The notes below the pieces were generated by a model. The model ran no database searches, was not told where the DNA came from, and worked only from the letters and a program-made list of their open reading frames with translations. The position numbers and the translations under genes were made by a program. Below, piece after piece: positions 11,457-21,686 of a stretch of DNA of 64,000 bases. This stretch comes from Candidatus Methanorudis spinitermitis (GTDB taxonomy: Archaea > Methanobacteriota > Methanobacteria > Methanobacteriales > Methanobacteriaceae): NCBI GenBank assembly GCA_031286225.1, contig JAITUQ010000015.1, forward strand, positions 43,424 through 107,423. The letters are read 5' to 3'. Positions within the stretch are counted from its first letter, which is position 1. Each line of letters starts with the position of its first letter.

Positions 11457-11525
11457 AAAATAGCTAAAAAAATCTACATTAATAAAAGTAGGAAAAAATA
11501 GCTAAAAAAATCTACATTAATAAAA
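11457..11525. repeat. Direct repeat, period 38 bp
   Basis: Two copies of a 27-31 bp sequence, each starting with TAGCTAAAAAAATCTACATT, lie 38 bp apart in the gap between the PLP enzyme and the next gene. No function is visible. Confidence 0.8.
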
Positions 11526-11623
11526 TTAATAAATTATGAAACAAGCAAATTAAATAATAAAAAAAATGAAATATTTCAATAAAAAAAAACTAATATTTCA
11601 GTTAAAAATTAATTAAGACTAAA

Positions 11624-11941
11624 TTATTCTAATTTAAAGTTAGATTTAAAAACTTCGGCTAAAACATCTAAATTTTTGTCAGATAAAGGTATTGAAGTGA
11701 AATTTTCCTCTCCTTCATGATAAGAGTATTCAGCATCGATGATTTTACCTTCAGCAGTTGTATAAAATATTATACTATCAGCTGACTCTTCAGGATTTTT
11801 ACTTGGTAAAAATATTTCGACAGATGCGCCTAATTGATCAAAAAACTTTTCTTTTTCACTTTCATCTTTCAAAATTTTTTTAAATTTCCTTATCCTAGAC
11901 TTAAGTTTTTTTTCAGCTAGTTCTGTAAGATCTCCAGACAT
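11624..11941 (-). CDS. Hypothetical protein, 105 aa
   Basis: Small, charged, soluble protein I do not recognise. The frame is open to ATG at 11956, but a GGTGAT ribosome-binding site just before ATG at 11941 favours the product MSGDLTELAEKKLKSRIRKF. The N-terminal third is a basic amphipathic helix; the remainder has alternating strands (ASVEIFLPS, DSIIFYTTAEGKIIDAEYSY), suggesting a small alpha/beta fold. No membrane segment or cysteine motif is present. A genuine gene is supported by the ribosome-binding site and uninterrupted frame. Confidence 0.6.
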   Translation of the reverse strand: MSGDLTELAEKKLKSRIRKFKKILKDESEKEKFFDQLGASVEIFLPSKNPEESADSIIFYTTAEGKIIDAEYSYHEGEENFTSIPLSDKNLDVLAEVFKSNFKLE

Positions 11942-12774
11942 TATATCACCATACACAAATAGAATATATTATATATCATTCAAATATTGTTCATTTAATT
12001 GTTTTAAATCTTTATATTGTACAAATCATTGCTAATAGTTATAATTATTATATTAATAACAAGTTCTATAACTCATTTTAAATTTTATCACCATAAATAT
12101 TTAAATTATATACTCGATTTGCAAAACATGAAAATGAATTAGCTATTATCCTATTAAATTTCTAAACACATTTACAAACTAAATTCAAATATCCTATTAA
12201 ATTTCTAAACACATTTACAAACTAAATTCAAATTTCAAAATAAATTTTCAAACACATTTAATAAATTAAGTTCAAAAATTTACTAAAAAATTTTAGATAA
12301 ATCTTAAAAATATTTTGATTGTAATGAAGATTATATAATCTACATAATTTATGTTAAATTAAATATTTATTCTATATTTTACTGAATTTTAATCCTTTTT
12401 TCTACAATTTTTAAATTAATGTATTTTAAAAGTCTATTTTTAATTAAGATAGTTAATAATTATAATCAGTAGTAATTTAATCAACTATCATATATAAATC
12501 TTTAGAAACATTATAAATATTTATAATATGAATTCTAAAAAGTTTATTATATCTTTATTAAAATTATTGAAATATTTATTAAAATAACAAAATTTTCACT
12601 ATAATAAAATTATTTAAAAAATATATTCTTAGTTGTTTAAAATCATATTTAGCTATTATTCATTTAAGAAATAAAAATTTAATACTAATAACTTTAAAAA
12701 AAAGGAATGATTTGTAAATAAATAATTTCATAAACTAAAACATGATTTTAAAAATATCAAAGGAGTTTAATGAA
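11942..12774. other. Long gene-free gap with a duplicated block
   Basis: Over 800 bases without a credible ORF between divergently oriented genes. It contains the 43-bp tandem duplication described separately and several TAGCTA palindromes; otherwise it is A/T runs. Confidence 0.6.
12148..12281. repeat. Tandem duplication, period 43 bp
   Basis: A 43-bp unit beginning ATCCTATTAAATTTCTAAAC is present twice without mismatch (12148 and 12191), with a degenerate third copy after it to about 12281. Confidence 0.85.
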
Positions 12775-13440
12775 ATGAAAAAAGAAAATAAAGGAAACAA
12801 TGGGGAAAATGAGAAAAATAGGCTTAAAAAAAATCATTTGTTTTTAGCAACCATGATTATTTTGTTGATTGGGGTTGCAGGATCTGGAGTTATTGGGCAT
12901 ACTATGTTAAAAAATAGTTCAAAAACTGCTACTGATAACATACCCTCTTCAAAAATTAGTGACAACAACACAAGCAATGAAATTGTTCCTAAAGAAGAGT
13001 ATGCCCTTATAACAATACATGGATTAAAATGTTATGTAAAAGCAGAATATACAAGCTTTGTACATGTTACTGATGACACAGATTATGATGGAATGGATGA
13101 GTATTTTGAGCTTACAAACGGAAAATCCGTAGATTTTGTCGATTATACTGATTTCGCCCAATTTTACACTAGAGATAATAAGTTTAGAATAGAAATATCT
13201 AAATTTCTTCAACCAAAAGACCCGGGAAATTATGATAATCAGATAGCTAAAAGTAAAAATATTACTGTAAATGGAAACAAAGTTAGGGTGATAAATATTA
13301 AAAAATATAGTGATCAAAGTGTAGATAATAAAGAATTTACTTTTGTTTACTTTAAAGTGAAAAATAAAGGTGTTGAATTAGGATGGGCTGGAAATACAAT
13401 TGATATGTATGTTATTGAAAGTTTCTTTAAACTAAATTAA
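12775..13440 (+). CDS. Membrane-anchored exported protein, paralogue 1
   Basis: 221 residues from ATG at 12775, chosen because AAGGAG lies nine bases before it; an upstream in-frame ATG at 12742 has no such site. A basic N-terminus (KKENKGNNGENEKNRLKKN) is followed by one membrane segment (LFLATMIILLIGVAGSGVIG), then a Ser/Thr/Asn-rich linker and an extracytoplasmic domain starting PKEEYALITIHGL and ending IDMYVIESFFKLN. It shares these two motifs with the next gene and is a diverged tandem duplicate. A distant third member lies at 48.4 kb. Function unknown. Confidence 0.75.
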   Translation: MKKENKGNNGENEKNRLKKNHLFLATMIILLIGVAGSGVIGHTMLKNSSKTATDNIPSSKISDNNTSNEIVPKEEYALITIHGLKCYVKAEYTSFVHVTDDTDYDGMDEYFELTNGKSVDFVDYTDFAQFYTRDNKFRIEISKFLQPKDPGNYDNQIAKSKNITVNGNKVRVINIKKYSDQSVDNKEFTFVYFKVKNKGVELGWAGNTIDMYVIESFFKLN

Positions 13441-13517
13441 TAGATAAATGAACAATTAAGTTTCTTAAAATTAATATTTAATTCAAATGGATGTTAATTT
13501 TTAGTTTAGGTGAAAAT

Positions 13518-14234
13518 ATGCCAATACCCTCGAAAGAAAAAGATAAAAAAAAGGTAAAATATAATGAAAACAATGATAAAAGCAAAATATTTGCAATGAT
13601 TATGATATTGTTTGTTATAGGAATAGCTACTGGAACTATATTATATACAATCACAAACTCAACAGAACCAGTAGCTAACAGCATTTTAAAACCAATTAAT
13701 AATACTGATAATAATAACATGACATCAGAAAACAGCATCGCTCCAAAAGAAGGGTATGCTTTAATAAAGTTAGGAGGGTTAAATTTTTTTGTAAAAAATG
13801 ATTGTGCAGAAAAGTACAGAAATGGAGACTACTTCGATAGCTATTATGGTGGGAAAAATTATCACACAGACTATGAACATCAAGCACCTTGGGAAAAAGG
13901 ACCTATAAACAATAGCCAAATAGTAACAATGAAGGAAACAAATGGTAGCTATGAATCATTTTGGTTAGAAATATCAAATATAGGGGATTCTAGTATAGCT
14001 GATAGTCTTGATTATGAAAATAATCAATCAGGATTAAATATTACTATAGAAGTTATAGAAGTAAATGGAACAAATGTTACAATAATAAACACAGGGGAAA
14101 ATTTCAAATCTCAAAGTATAGGATCTAATGTAACAATAGCTTGTATTGAACATAACGGAAAACTAATATTCTTGATGTGGGAAGGATGCCCAATAGACAT
14201 GTATATTATTGAAAACTTCTTTAAATTAAATTAA
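13518..14234 (+). CDS. Membrane-anchored exported protein, paralogue 2
   Basis: 238 residues from ATG at 13518 (AGGTGA site just upstream; the frame is open from 13491). Architecture matches the preceding gene: basic N-terminus, single membrane segment (IFAMIMILFVIGIATGTILY), Asn-rich linker, then PKEGYALIKLGGLNFFV and a C-terminus IDMYIIENFFKLN. It carries several Asn-X-Ser/Thr sites (for example NGTNVT), consistent with a surface glycoprotein. It is 77 bases downstream of its paralogue in the same direction, so the two are probably co-transcribed. Function unknown. Confidence 0.75.
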   Translation: MPIPSKEKDKKKVKYNENNDKSKIFAMIMILFVIGIATGTILYTITNSTEPVANSILKPINNTDNNNMTSENSIAPKEGYALIKLGGLNFFVKNDCAEKYRNGDYFDSYYGGKNYHTDYEHQAPWEKGPINNSQIVTMKETNGSYESFWLEISNIGDSSIADSLDYENNQSGLNITIEVIEVNGTNVTIINTGENFKSQSIGSNVTIACIEHNGKLIFLMWEGCPIDMYIIENFFKLN

Positions 14235-14677
14235 AAAAATTATTATTATTTATTTTAATTCTAAATTAACAGTATTTATATATTATATTTTAATACTAAT
14301 TTTTTATTCTTATTATATCCTCTTATTTTCTAAATGATTTCATGATAATTTTTATTTTTAAGTATAAATAATTATCATAAATTATTTATCTAAATTTCGG
14401 GAAAAACTTCGTATTTAAGATGATTCTTTTAAAAAAATACTTAATATAATAAATATAATAAAAAATCATTAAATTCCAAAATAATTCTCCTTTTAATAAA
14501 TTGATTTTACAAAATATACATCAATCATGAAAAATTTACATAGAAACTTTTATATACAAAAATAGTCAATTATTAGATATATCATAAAGTTGATATATAT
14601 GAGGTTTATACCAATTTCAAGTGAATAAAGATTTACAAAAATGGGCTGTTCCATGAACTAATTAATAGGAATAAACT
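14235..14677. other. Gene-free AT-rich gap
   Basis: About 440 bases before the flavodoxin-like gene. I see nothing but A/T-rich sequence; a promoter for the plus-strand gene is expected near 14580-14640. Confidence 0.5.
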
Positions 14678-15142
14678 ATGAATATTTTATTTGCATATTA
14701 TTCAAGAACTGGAACTACAAAGAAAACTGCTAAACTCATAGCAAAAAGATTAACTTGTACTATAGAAGAAATAAAAGATACTAAAAAAAGAGATGGAATC
14801 ATTAATTATATTAAATCTGGTAGAGATGTAATGATATCATCAATTATTAAAATAGAACCTATTGAAAATGATCCATCTAAATACGATTTAATAATAATAG
14901 CTAGTCCAGTGTGAGCAGATACAATGTCAACACCCATATTAACATATATCACTAAAAATAAGGATAAATTCAATGATATTTACTTTATAAGTACTTGTAA
15001 ATCTATTTGTGAAAAAACATTGCAAGATATTGGAAAAATAACAGGAAAAGAGCATATAACTATAATGTTTATTGATAAACATGACACTGGTTCTAAATTA
15101 GATGGAAAAGAAGACGTATTTGTCAATAGTATTAAAAATTAA
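14678..15142 (+). pseudogene. Flavodoxin-like protein interrupted by an in-frame TGA
   Basis: Reading through one stop gives a 154-residue flavodoxin-like protein. The FMN phosphate loop is YSRTGTTKKTAK near residues 8-19. The strand-3 loop reads IIIASPV, then TGA at 14912-14914, then ADTMSTPILTYI in the same frame. The family normally has SP-V-W-A/G at this place, so the stop replaces a tryptophan codon (TGG to TGA). No other lesion is seen on either side, so the mutation looks recent or the codon is read through. Other genes here use TGA as a normal stop. Without readthrough the product lacks half of the fold. Confidence 0.85.
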
Positions 15143-15202
15143 AAAACTAGTATGTTTAATTTTTAGGTGTTAATAATTAAATTCACAATTTTGAGGAATT
15201 AG

Positions 15203-15844
15203 ATGGCAAAAATAATAAGTTTAGGCAATATAGCTAAATCTTACTTAATAAAAGAAGAGGATAATTCCATTTTGGTGGATACAGGTATTGGCTTTGATAA
15301 AAATTCTATTTATAATTCTATTAAAAATGAAAATATTGCTCTAATATTTTTAACTCATGGTCATGTTGATCATGTTGCAAATGCAGAATACTTATCAAAA
15401 AAGTTAAAGGTGCCTATTGCCATGAGCAAATTAGATTATCCCATGATTAGGGAAAATTTTGAACCTAAATTGCATCATTATAGTTTTTTTGGAAGAATTT
15501 TAATAAGCACTACTAAAATTATGAATAAGTTTAATAAATTAAAAAGATTTAATGTTGATTTTTTCATTGAGGATGAAGATTCTCTTGAAAAATATGGGAT
15601 TGAAGGAATCGATGGAATAGTTCATTCTCTTCCAGGTCATACAAAAGGATCTATGGGCTTAAAAGTAGATAATGAAAAGTTTATTGTTGGAGATGCAATG
15701 ATGAATCATTTTTCACCATCTCCTGCAAGCATATTTGAAAATAGAGAGGAAATGTTAAAAAGTGTAGATTTTATTAAAAATTCAAATGTTTCTATAATTT
15801 ACACAGGCCATGGAAAATCTTTTAAAATTAGTGATACTGTATAA
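15203..15844 (+). CDS. Metallo-beta-lactamase-fold hydrolase
   Basis: 213 residues with the metal-binding motif THGHVDH, then a later PGHTKGSMGL histidine and a GDAM aspartate, and a terminal YTGHGKSF histidine. These are the ligands of a dinuclear zinc or iron site in the glyoxalase-II-like MBL superfamily. The substrate cannot be told from sequence. GAGGA precedes the ATG by six bases. It is 60 bases downstream of the broken flavodoxin, which suggests a redox-linked pair such as flavodiiron-type chemistry split over two genes, but that is only inference. Confidence 0.85.
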   Translation: MAKIISLGNIAKSYLIKEEDNSILVDTGIGFDKNSIYNSIKNENIALIFLTHGHVDHVANAEYLSKKLKVPIAMSKLDYPMIRENFEPKLHHYSFFGRILISTTKIMNKFNKLKRFNVDFFIEDEDSLEKYGIEGIDGIVHSLPGHTKGSMGLKVDNEKFIVGDAMMNHFSPSPASIFENREEMLKSVDFIKNSNVSIIYTGHGKSFKISDTV

Positions 15845-15896
15845 AACTTCACTGAAATGAATTTTTAAAAATATAAATTATATACTCATTATTTAG

Positions 15897-16433
15897 CTAT
15901 TTAAACAGACTGTTACCATGAGAATCCATAGCTACAATCAATGGACCGAAATCGTCTACTTTCAATTCCCAAATAGCTTCTGGGATTCCTAAATCAAGCC
16001 AATGAACATTGTTTATTTTTTCTATTGAATCAACATATAATGCAGCACATCCACCAACAGCTGCTAAATAGACTGCTCCTTCTTTTTTTAAAGCATAGGA
16101 TACTGAACCATCCATTCCACCCTTACCAATGATTATTTTTGTTCCCATTTTAATCACATCAGAAGCATATGGATTCATTCTCGTACTTGTGGTTGGACCA
16201 ATAGCTACCATGTTAAATTTTGAATTAGAAGAACTTGAATCATTGTTTTCTTTTATTATAGGTCCTGCATGAAAAATAACTCCACCATTTAAATCACAAG
16301 GAGCTCCTTTTTCAATTATTCGTTGATGTGCTTGATCTCTTGCAGTTAAAATAATTCCAGAAATATTAACAATATCTCCTGCCTTTAATTTCTTAATTTC
16401 CTCTGAAACAACAGGAGTCTTAATTTTTTTCAT
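15897..16433 (-). CDS. fumB: Fumarate hydratase, beta subunit (class I)
   Basis: Beta subunit of the oxygen-sensitive iron-sulfur fumarase, interconverting fumarate and malate in the reductive partial TCA branch. Visible motifs are [11 protein letters not shown], the GPTTSTRM substrate loop, and IIGKGGM. The frame is open from TTG at 16451, but AGGTGG directly before ATG at 16433 supports [13 protein letters not shown] as the start (178 residues). The alpha subunit, with the cluster cysteines, is not in this window. L-tartrate dehydratase beta is a close relative but less likely in this genome. Confidence 0.9.
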   Translation of the reverse strand: MKKIKTPVVSEEIKKLKAGDIVNISGIILTARDQAHQRIIEKGAPCDLNGGVIFHAGPIIKENNDSSSSNSKFNMVAIGPTTSTRMNPYASDVIKMGTKIIIGKGGMDGSVSYALKKEGAVYLAAVGGCAALYVDSIEKINNVHWLDLGIPEAIWELKVDDFGPLIVAMDSHGNSLFK

Positions 16434-17017
16434 ATGACCACCTATATTCAAATATAAAAAAACTTAAAATTGAAAAATGAATCAAATTAATGCTATGAAA
16501 ATAGCTAATAAAGAGTTAAATAATAAATATAACTGATAAAACTTTAAACATAATCTAAAAAACTAAAAATATACTTATAAAACTCTAAGCATATACTAAT
16601 GAAATATTAAATGTCTTATAATTATATTAATGTAGTAATTATTATAAATATTTTACTAATTAAAACTAAAATCAATATTATTTACATACCATACAATTTA
16701 TATTATTAAAAATTAAATAATTATATGAAAATTTAGACTCAATAAATGAAAAAATTAATAATAAATTTGTTTTAATGGTAAAATTATTAATTAATGATAA
16801 AAATCTTTAAAATAAATAACTAAAAATTAATAAAAAAATACTAAATAATAAAAAAAATCTTTAAAATAAATAACTAAAAATTAATAATAGAATATCAAAT
16901 ATTAAAATAAGTTGTAAAAACAATTAAAATATCATTAATTCAAAAATATAGCTATTTCATGATAAATAATTTATTATAATTAATCAATATCAAGTTTTGA
17001 CATTTCAGGAGCTAAAT
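16434..17017. other. Divergent gene-free gap
   Basis: About 580 bases between fumB (-) and the DUF2070 gene (+). It contains a 32-bp direct repeat (see separate entry) and otherwise only A/T runs; both promoters should lie here. Confidence 0.55.
16801..16886. repeat. Direct repeat, period 54 bp
   Basis: A 32-bp sequence starting AAATCTTTAAAATAAATAAC occurs at 16801 and again at 16855, with no mismatch that I can see. Confidence 0.85.
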
Positions 17018-18844
17018 ATGTCAAGTATGAGTAATGTAGCAAGATTATCTAAATATATAAGAACATTTCCTAAAGCTAGAACCTTAATATTCAGTATGAT
17101 TTTTATTAGCTTTCTAGCAGGAGTTATGATATTCTTAATCCATTCCATGACTGATCTTAACTTAATAGAAGATATATTATATGGAGGAGCTTTTGGTTTT
17201 GGAGTGTTCGGGATTAGTTCAATAATGAGTGGAATTATTTCACAACAATGGATTAGTTCAATGAAAGGAATAAATTTAAAAATGAAGCATTCAATGCTTT
17301 TATCATTAATTTCAATGATAATTCTTATTTTAATTACAATAATTGGATCAATAATTTCTGCTATATTTAACATGGATCTATTAATAAATTCCATCTTATT
17401 TGGCTGTGTTTTGATTTTTGCTTTTACTATATTCGTTCTATGGAGTACTTCAAAGTTAGGATTTGTTAAATCATCATTCATATCTTCTTTCCAGCCTATG
17501 ATAGTTTTAGCTATGTTAATTGTTACACTTTTCCTTGGGAATGTTGAAAATATTTTTAAGTTTGGAATAGCTTCTTTACTTATAAAAATCATAGTAGCCA
17601 GTATAGTATTACTTTTAGCTATATACTCATTTATTAAAGTAATTGAATCTCCACTGCGTAAAAATTTAGGTATTGGGCTTTTAGACCTTGTAAGCCTATT
17701 TATTTCCCATCTCAATGAAGGAACTGATTCTCTTGAAACTATATTTGAAGAAATTGGAGAACCCATTGACACTCTCGTTGGAATTTTAAGTTTTAAAACA
17801 AAAAATGGAATTAAAGCATTATTTTTAAGTCCTTGTGTTCATCCTGGACCAATTGGAAGTGTTGGAGGATCAAATATGCCAACAATATTGGGAAATAGTT
17901 TCAATAACTTTACAATGGTTGCTCATGGTCCATCAACTCATGATTTCAATCCAGTTTCAACAAATGAACTTAAAAAAATAGAAATTTCAGTGAAAAAAGG
18001 ACTTGAAAACTTAAACTATAGTGAAAAAGCAAGTAAATTTGTTAGATATTCACAAAAGAATGCTAAAATTGGAGTTCAATTTTTTAATGATAATTTAATA
18101 CTATTGAACACTTTCGCACCATATGGAAGTGATGATATTGAGTTTGGTGTTGGTCTATCAGTAATGAGTCAAAGTAAAAACCATTGTAATGTTAAAAATA
18201 GCATTGTAGTAGATTGTCATAATTCATTTAGTGAGGAAAAAGGTAGAGTACTTCCTGGAAATCCTGAAGTTTTCCAACTATTAGATACTATAGATAAAAT
18301 TGAATGTTTAAAACAGAATACTGGGATAAAAGTAGGATGTAGTGAAAATACAACACTTGAAAATTTAAATAAATCTCATGGTATTGGGGATAGTGGAATA
18401 AAAGTAATGATGATTGAAGTCGAAGGTCAAAAAACAGCCTACATTCTCTTAGATTCGAATAATATGAAAATAGGATTTAGAGAACGAATATTTAAAGAAG
18501 TAGATGATTTAGCTATTGATGAATTAGAAGTTATGACAACTGACACTCATTCTGTAAATACATTATCAAATGGATACAATCCAGTAGGTATTAGTAAACA
18601 GGATGAAATAATACAACACATAAGGAAACTTATAAATGAAGCTATTGATGATTTGGAAAGTGTTGAAGCAGGAGCAACTGTTAATAGAATAGAAGGACTT
18701 AAAACTTTTGGACCAAATAACTCTACAGAATTAATATCTACAATTAGCTCAATTGTAGCTGTTAGTAAAATAATGGCTCCAATAATTTTTATTTTAGCTA
18801 TTTTATTTGTTTTTATTTGGATATTTTATTTACCTGCAATTTAA
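17018..18844 (+). CDS. DUF2070 family membrane protein
   Basis: 608 residues from ATG at 17018 (AGGAG six bases upstream; an in-frame TTG at 16997 is less likely). The N-terminal ~215 residues hold about six hydrophobic segments. A long hydrophilic domain follows, with the striking motif SPCVHPGPIGSVGGSNMP and later DCHNS and TTDTHS histidine-containing motifs that could bind metal. A final membrane segment (IMAPIIFILAILFVFIWIFY) ends the protein. I recognise this as the archaeal DUF2070/COG3356 type. Its function is not known; the histidine-rich core suggests a hydrolase tethered to the membrane. Confidence 0.75.
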   Translation: MSSMSNVARLSKYIRTFPKARTLIFSMIFISFLAGVMIFLIHSMTDLNLIEDILYGGAFGFGVFGISSIMSGIISQQWISSMKGINLKMKHSMLLSLISMIILILITIIGSIISAIFNMDLLINSILFGCVLIFAFTIFVLWSTSKLGFVKSSFISSFQPMIVLAMLIVTLFLGNVENIFKFGIASLLIKIIVASIVLLLAIYSFIKVIESPLRKNLGIGLLDLVSLFISHLNEGTDSLETIFEEIGEPIDTLVGILSFKTKNGIKALFLSPCVHPGPIGSVGGSNMPTILGNSFNNFTMVAHGPSTHDFNPVSTNELKKIEISVKKGLENLNYSEKASKFVRYSQKNAKIGVQFFNDNLILLNTFAPYGSDDIEFGVGLSVMSQSKNHCNVKNSIVVDCHNSFSEEKGRVLPGNPEVFQLLDTIDKIECLKQNTGIKVGCSENTTLENLNKSHGIGDSGIKVMMIEVEGQKTAYILLDSNNMKIGFRERIFKEVDDLAIDELEVMTTDTHSVNTLSNGYNPVGISKQDEIIQHIRKLINEAIDDLESVEAGATVNRIEGLKTFGPNNSTELISTISSIVAVSKIMAPIIFILAILFVFIWIFYLPAI

Positions 18845-18980
18845 AAAAAAGTAATAAAAGGATGTTTAGCAAATATTAGAAAAGATAGTGACTAAATAAA
18901 AGGCTACTTAGCAAATATTAAGAAAAAATTGATTGGATATATCAAAAAAAGAAAGGTTATTGAAAATAATAAAAAATAAT

Positions 18981-19268
18981 TTAGTAAAGGATTCCAGAAT
19001 AATTAGTTATGATTGTCCAGAATACAAACCAAACAAAGGCAAATGGAACAATTCCATTCCAAAGCCATTTTGAAAATCCTTCTTGTTTTCCAAATAATTT
19101 ATCACAAAGTTGGCCAACAATATAAAGTATAGCTAGACCAACAGCAGCAGCTAGAACATCATTAGACCCTAATCCTGGTATTTGCCCAAGTGTAAAAAGA
19201 GATGATAAATATCCTGCAATTAAAGCAGCTACAATATGTACTGATGTGATTTTAACAGCATTATCCAT
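18981..19268 (-). CDS. Small membrane protein, probably DUF5379
   Basis: 95 residues with three or four membrane segments: ITSVHIVAALIAGYLSSLF, VLAAAVGLAILYIVGQL, and IVPFAFVWFVFWTIIT. GGAGGA lies seven bases before the ATG at 19268. I recall closely similar proteins in other Methanobacteriales under DUF5379, but cannot check. No catalytic residues are evident. It converges with the DUF2070 gene. Confidence 0.7.
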   Translation of the reverse strand: MDNAVKITSVHIVAALIAGYLSSLFTLGQIPGLGSNDVLAAAVGLAILYIVGQLCDKLFGKQEGFSKWLWNGIVPFAFVWFVFWTIITNYSGILY

Positions 19269-19724
19269 TGAATTCCTCCATAAAATAGCTATTTGTAATT
19301 TATTAATAATAAGCTTGATTTTAACTTTAAATTATTTTACTTTAATCTAATTCAATAGCTATTCAATTAATATTATTTATAATATAAACTATAATATGTG
19401 AATAATTTTTTTATTATTAAAATGATATTATTATAAATTATTTATAATAACTTATTTTAATTTATGCTTAATATATTAAATCAATATACTATTTAAACTT
19501 AATAAATTATGATTTAATTAGAAAAAATTTCAACAATTAAAAAAAAACTACTAACTAGCGTAATATTCAAATATGAGCATTAGTCAAAAATGTCTCAAAT
19601 TACATTAAAAAATAGTTAGTAACAGCAATATTCAAGTAGTAAAAAAATGGTAGCTAGATTAAACTAGTAAAGACAGTAGCTATTAAAATAAAAATGAAAA
19701 AATAAGTTTATTAAAGGTTTTTTT
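19269..19724. other. Divergent gene-free gap
   Basis: 456 bases between the small membrane protein (-) and rqcH (+). Several TAGCTA palindromes occur (19286, 19357, 19650, 19677). The stretch 19545-19640 holds two weakly similar blocks around TACTAACTAGCGTAATATTC and AGTTAGTAACAGCAATATTC. Confidence 0.55.
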
Positions 19725-21686
19725 ATGAAAACAATGTCAAATGTAGATATTTTTACTATATCTCAGGAATTACATGACCTGTTAGAAGGAGCGAGAGTTG
19801 ATAAATCATTTCAACCAGGAAAAGATACTGTAATTATACGATTTCATGTTAAAGGAGTTGGAAGAGTTGATGTAGTATTTCAAGCTGGTGTTAGAATGCA
19901 CAAAACTCAATATCCTCTTTTAAACCCAAAAATTCCACCATCATTTCCAATGCTCCTTAGAAAACATTTAAAAGGAGCAAATGTTGTTTTTATAAAACAG
20001 CACTACTTTGATCGAGTTGTTGAAATAAAAATAAAAAAAGATCAAAGCTATACTTTGATAATAGAGCTATTTTCTAAAGGAAATATTATATTACTTAATG
20101 AAAAAGAAGAAATAATTCTTCCATTAAAGAGGAAGAAGTGGAGTGACAGAGACATTAGCTCTAAAAAAAAGTATTTATTTCCTCCAAAAAAAGGAATTAA
20201 TCCATTGAACATTGAAAAAAAAGATTTATCAGAATTATTTAAGAATTCAGAAGATGATTTAATTCGAACATTAGCTAAAAATGGATTAGGAGGAACATAT
20301 TCTGAAGAAATAGTTTTAAGATCAAAAATTGATAAAAAAATACCAGCTAATGAATTAAATGACTATCAAATAAATAAAATATATGATAGTTTTTTAGAAA
20401 TATTTACACCTTTAAAAGAAAATAAATTTAAACCAAATATTATTTCTAATGGAAAAGAAAATCTTTTTCCTATAGAATTAGAATTATACAAAGATTACAA
20501 ACATAGATATTTTGATAATTTTAATGAAGCAGCTGATGAATTTTATTCAAAAAGAGTTAAAAATGATATTCGAGAAATCCAAGAAGCTACTTGGAAAAAA
20601 AAGGTCGGAAAATATTCAAAAAGATTAAAAATTCAGAAAGAAACATTAGAAGGATTTAAAAAAACTATAAAAATTTCTAAAAAAAAAGGAGATCTATTGT
20701 ATACTCATTACTTAGAAATTGAAAGTTTACTGAAAGTAGTCCATGATGCTAGATCAAAGGAATACTCTTGGATGGAAATATCTAAAACATTAAGTGAAGC
20801 TAAAAAAAATGGAATGAAAGAAGTTCAAGTTGTTGAATCTATGGATAAGTTAGGTAATCTAATTTTAGATATTGAAGGTGAAAAAATAGCTATTGATTCT
20901 AAAATATCACTTCCTGAAAATGCTCAAAGTTTTTATGAAAAAGGAAAGAAAGCAAAACGAAAAACCGTGGGAGCAAATATAGCTATTGAAAAAACTAAAA
21001 AACAACTTAAAGAAATGGAAGAGAAAAAAGAAATAGCTATGGAAAATATAATGGTTCCTCAAAAAAGAGTTAAAAAAGAATTAAAATGGTTTGAAAAACT
21101 TCGTTGGTTTCTATCCTCAGATGGAAACTTAGTAGTTGGTGGACGAGATGCAAACACTAATGAAGCAGTTGTGAAGAAATATTTAGATAACAATGACATT
21201 TATATGCATAGTGATATCCATGGTGCATCATCAGTAGCTATAAAAGGTGAAAATAAAGAATTTAGTGATAATACTCTTAAAGAATCTGCTGTCTTTGCAG
21301 CTTCTTTTTCAAGTGCTTGGTCAAAAGGTTATGGAACACAAGACGTTTTTTGGGTGAAAAGCGAACAAGTTTCAAAGACACCAGAATCTGGTGAATTTGT
21401 AGCTAAAGGATCTTTTATAATTAGAGGGCATCGAAATTTCATAAGAGGAGCTATCTTAAAAATAGCTATTGGTATTGTTGATTTTGAAGGAAAAAGAGTT
21501 ATGGCAGGTCCAGTTGACGCTGTAAAAAAATATACTGACAAGTATATGATAGTGAAACCAGGTTACGTGAAAAAAGAAGCTATAGCTAAGAAAATTTTAC
21601 ATGAAATTAACAAAGATAATATTATATCCTTAGATGATATTGTTAGAGTTCTACCATCTGGCAAATGTGAGATTATTGAAGAGTAA
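19725..21686 (+). CDS. rqcH: Ribosome rescue protein RqcH (NEMF/Rqc2 homologue, NFACT family)
   Basis: 653-residue NFACT protein that binds the 60S/50S-type subunit carrying a stalled peptidyl-tRNA; bacterial and eukaryotic relatives add C-terminal tails for degradation. The NFACT-N domain opens SNVDIFTISQELHDLLEGARVDK in part (first residues SNVDIFTISQEL), a coiled-coil middle region runs from about residue 280 to 450, and the NFACT-R domain contains RWFLSSDGNLVVGGRDA and DIYMHSDIHGASS. Full domain set and normal length. The start could also be Met4. It is a monocistronic-looking gene. Confidence 0.93.
   Translation: MKTMSNVDIFTISQELHDLLEGARVDKSFQPGKDTVIIRFHVKGVGRVDVVFQAGVRMHKTQYPLLNPKIPPSFPMLLRKHLKGANVVFIKQHYFDRVVEIKIKKDQSYTLIIELFSKGNIILLNEKEEIILPLKRKKWSDRDISSKKKYLFPPKKGINPLNIEKKDLSELFKNSEDDLIRTLAKNGLGGTYSEEIVLRSKIDKKIPANELNDYQINKIYDSFLEIFTPLKENKFKPNIISNGKENLFPIELELYKDYKHRYFDNFNEAADEFYSKRVKNDIREIQEATWKKKVGKYSKRLKIQKETLEGFKKTIKISKKKGDLLYTHYLEIESLLKVVHDARSKEYSWMEISKTLSEAKKNGMKEVQVVESMDKLGNLILDIEGEKIAIDSKISLPENAQSFYEKGKKAKRKTVGANIAIEKTKKQLKEMEEKKEIAMENIMVPQKRVKKELKWFEKLRWFLSSDGNLVVGGRDANTNEAVVKKYLDNNDIYMHSDIHGASSVAIKGENKEFSDNTLKESAVFAASFSSAWSKGYGTQDVFWVKSEQVSKTPESGEFVAKGSFIIRGHRNFIRGAILKIAIGIVDFEGKRVMAGPVDAVKKYTDKYMIVKPGYVKKEAIAKKILHEINKDNIISLDDIVRVLPSGKCEIIEE

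Noticed and set aside
14912..14914. TGA as selenocysteine or reassigned codon
   Set aside because: The family residue is Trp, no SECIS-like structure is evident, and TGA ends other genes in the window normally.
17005..17772. Long minus-strand ORF of 255 codons
   Set aside because: It lies fully antisense to the membrane part of the DUF2070 gene; such open antisense frames are common opposite hydrophobic coding regions in low-GC DNA.
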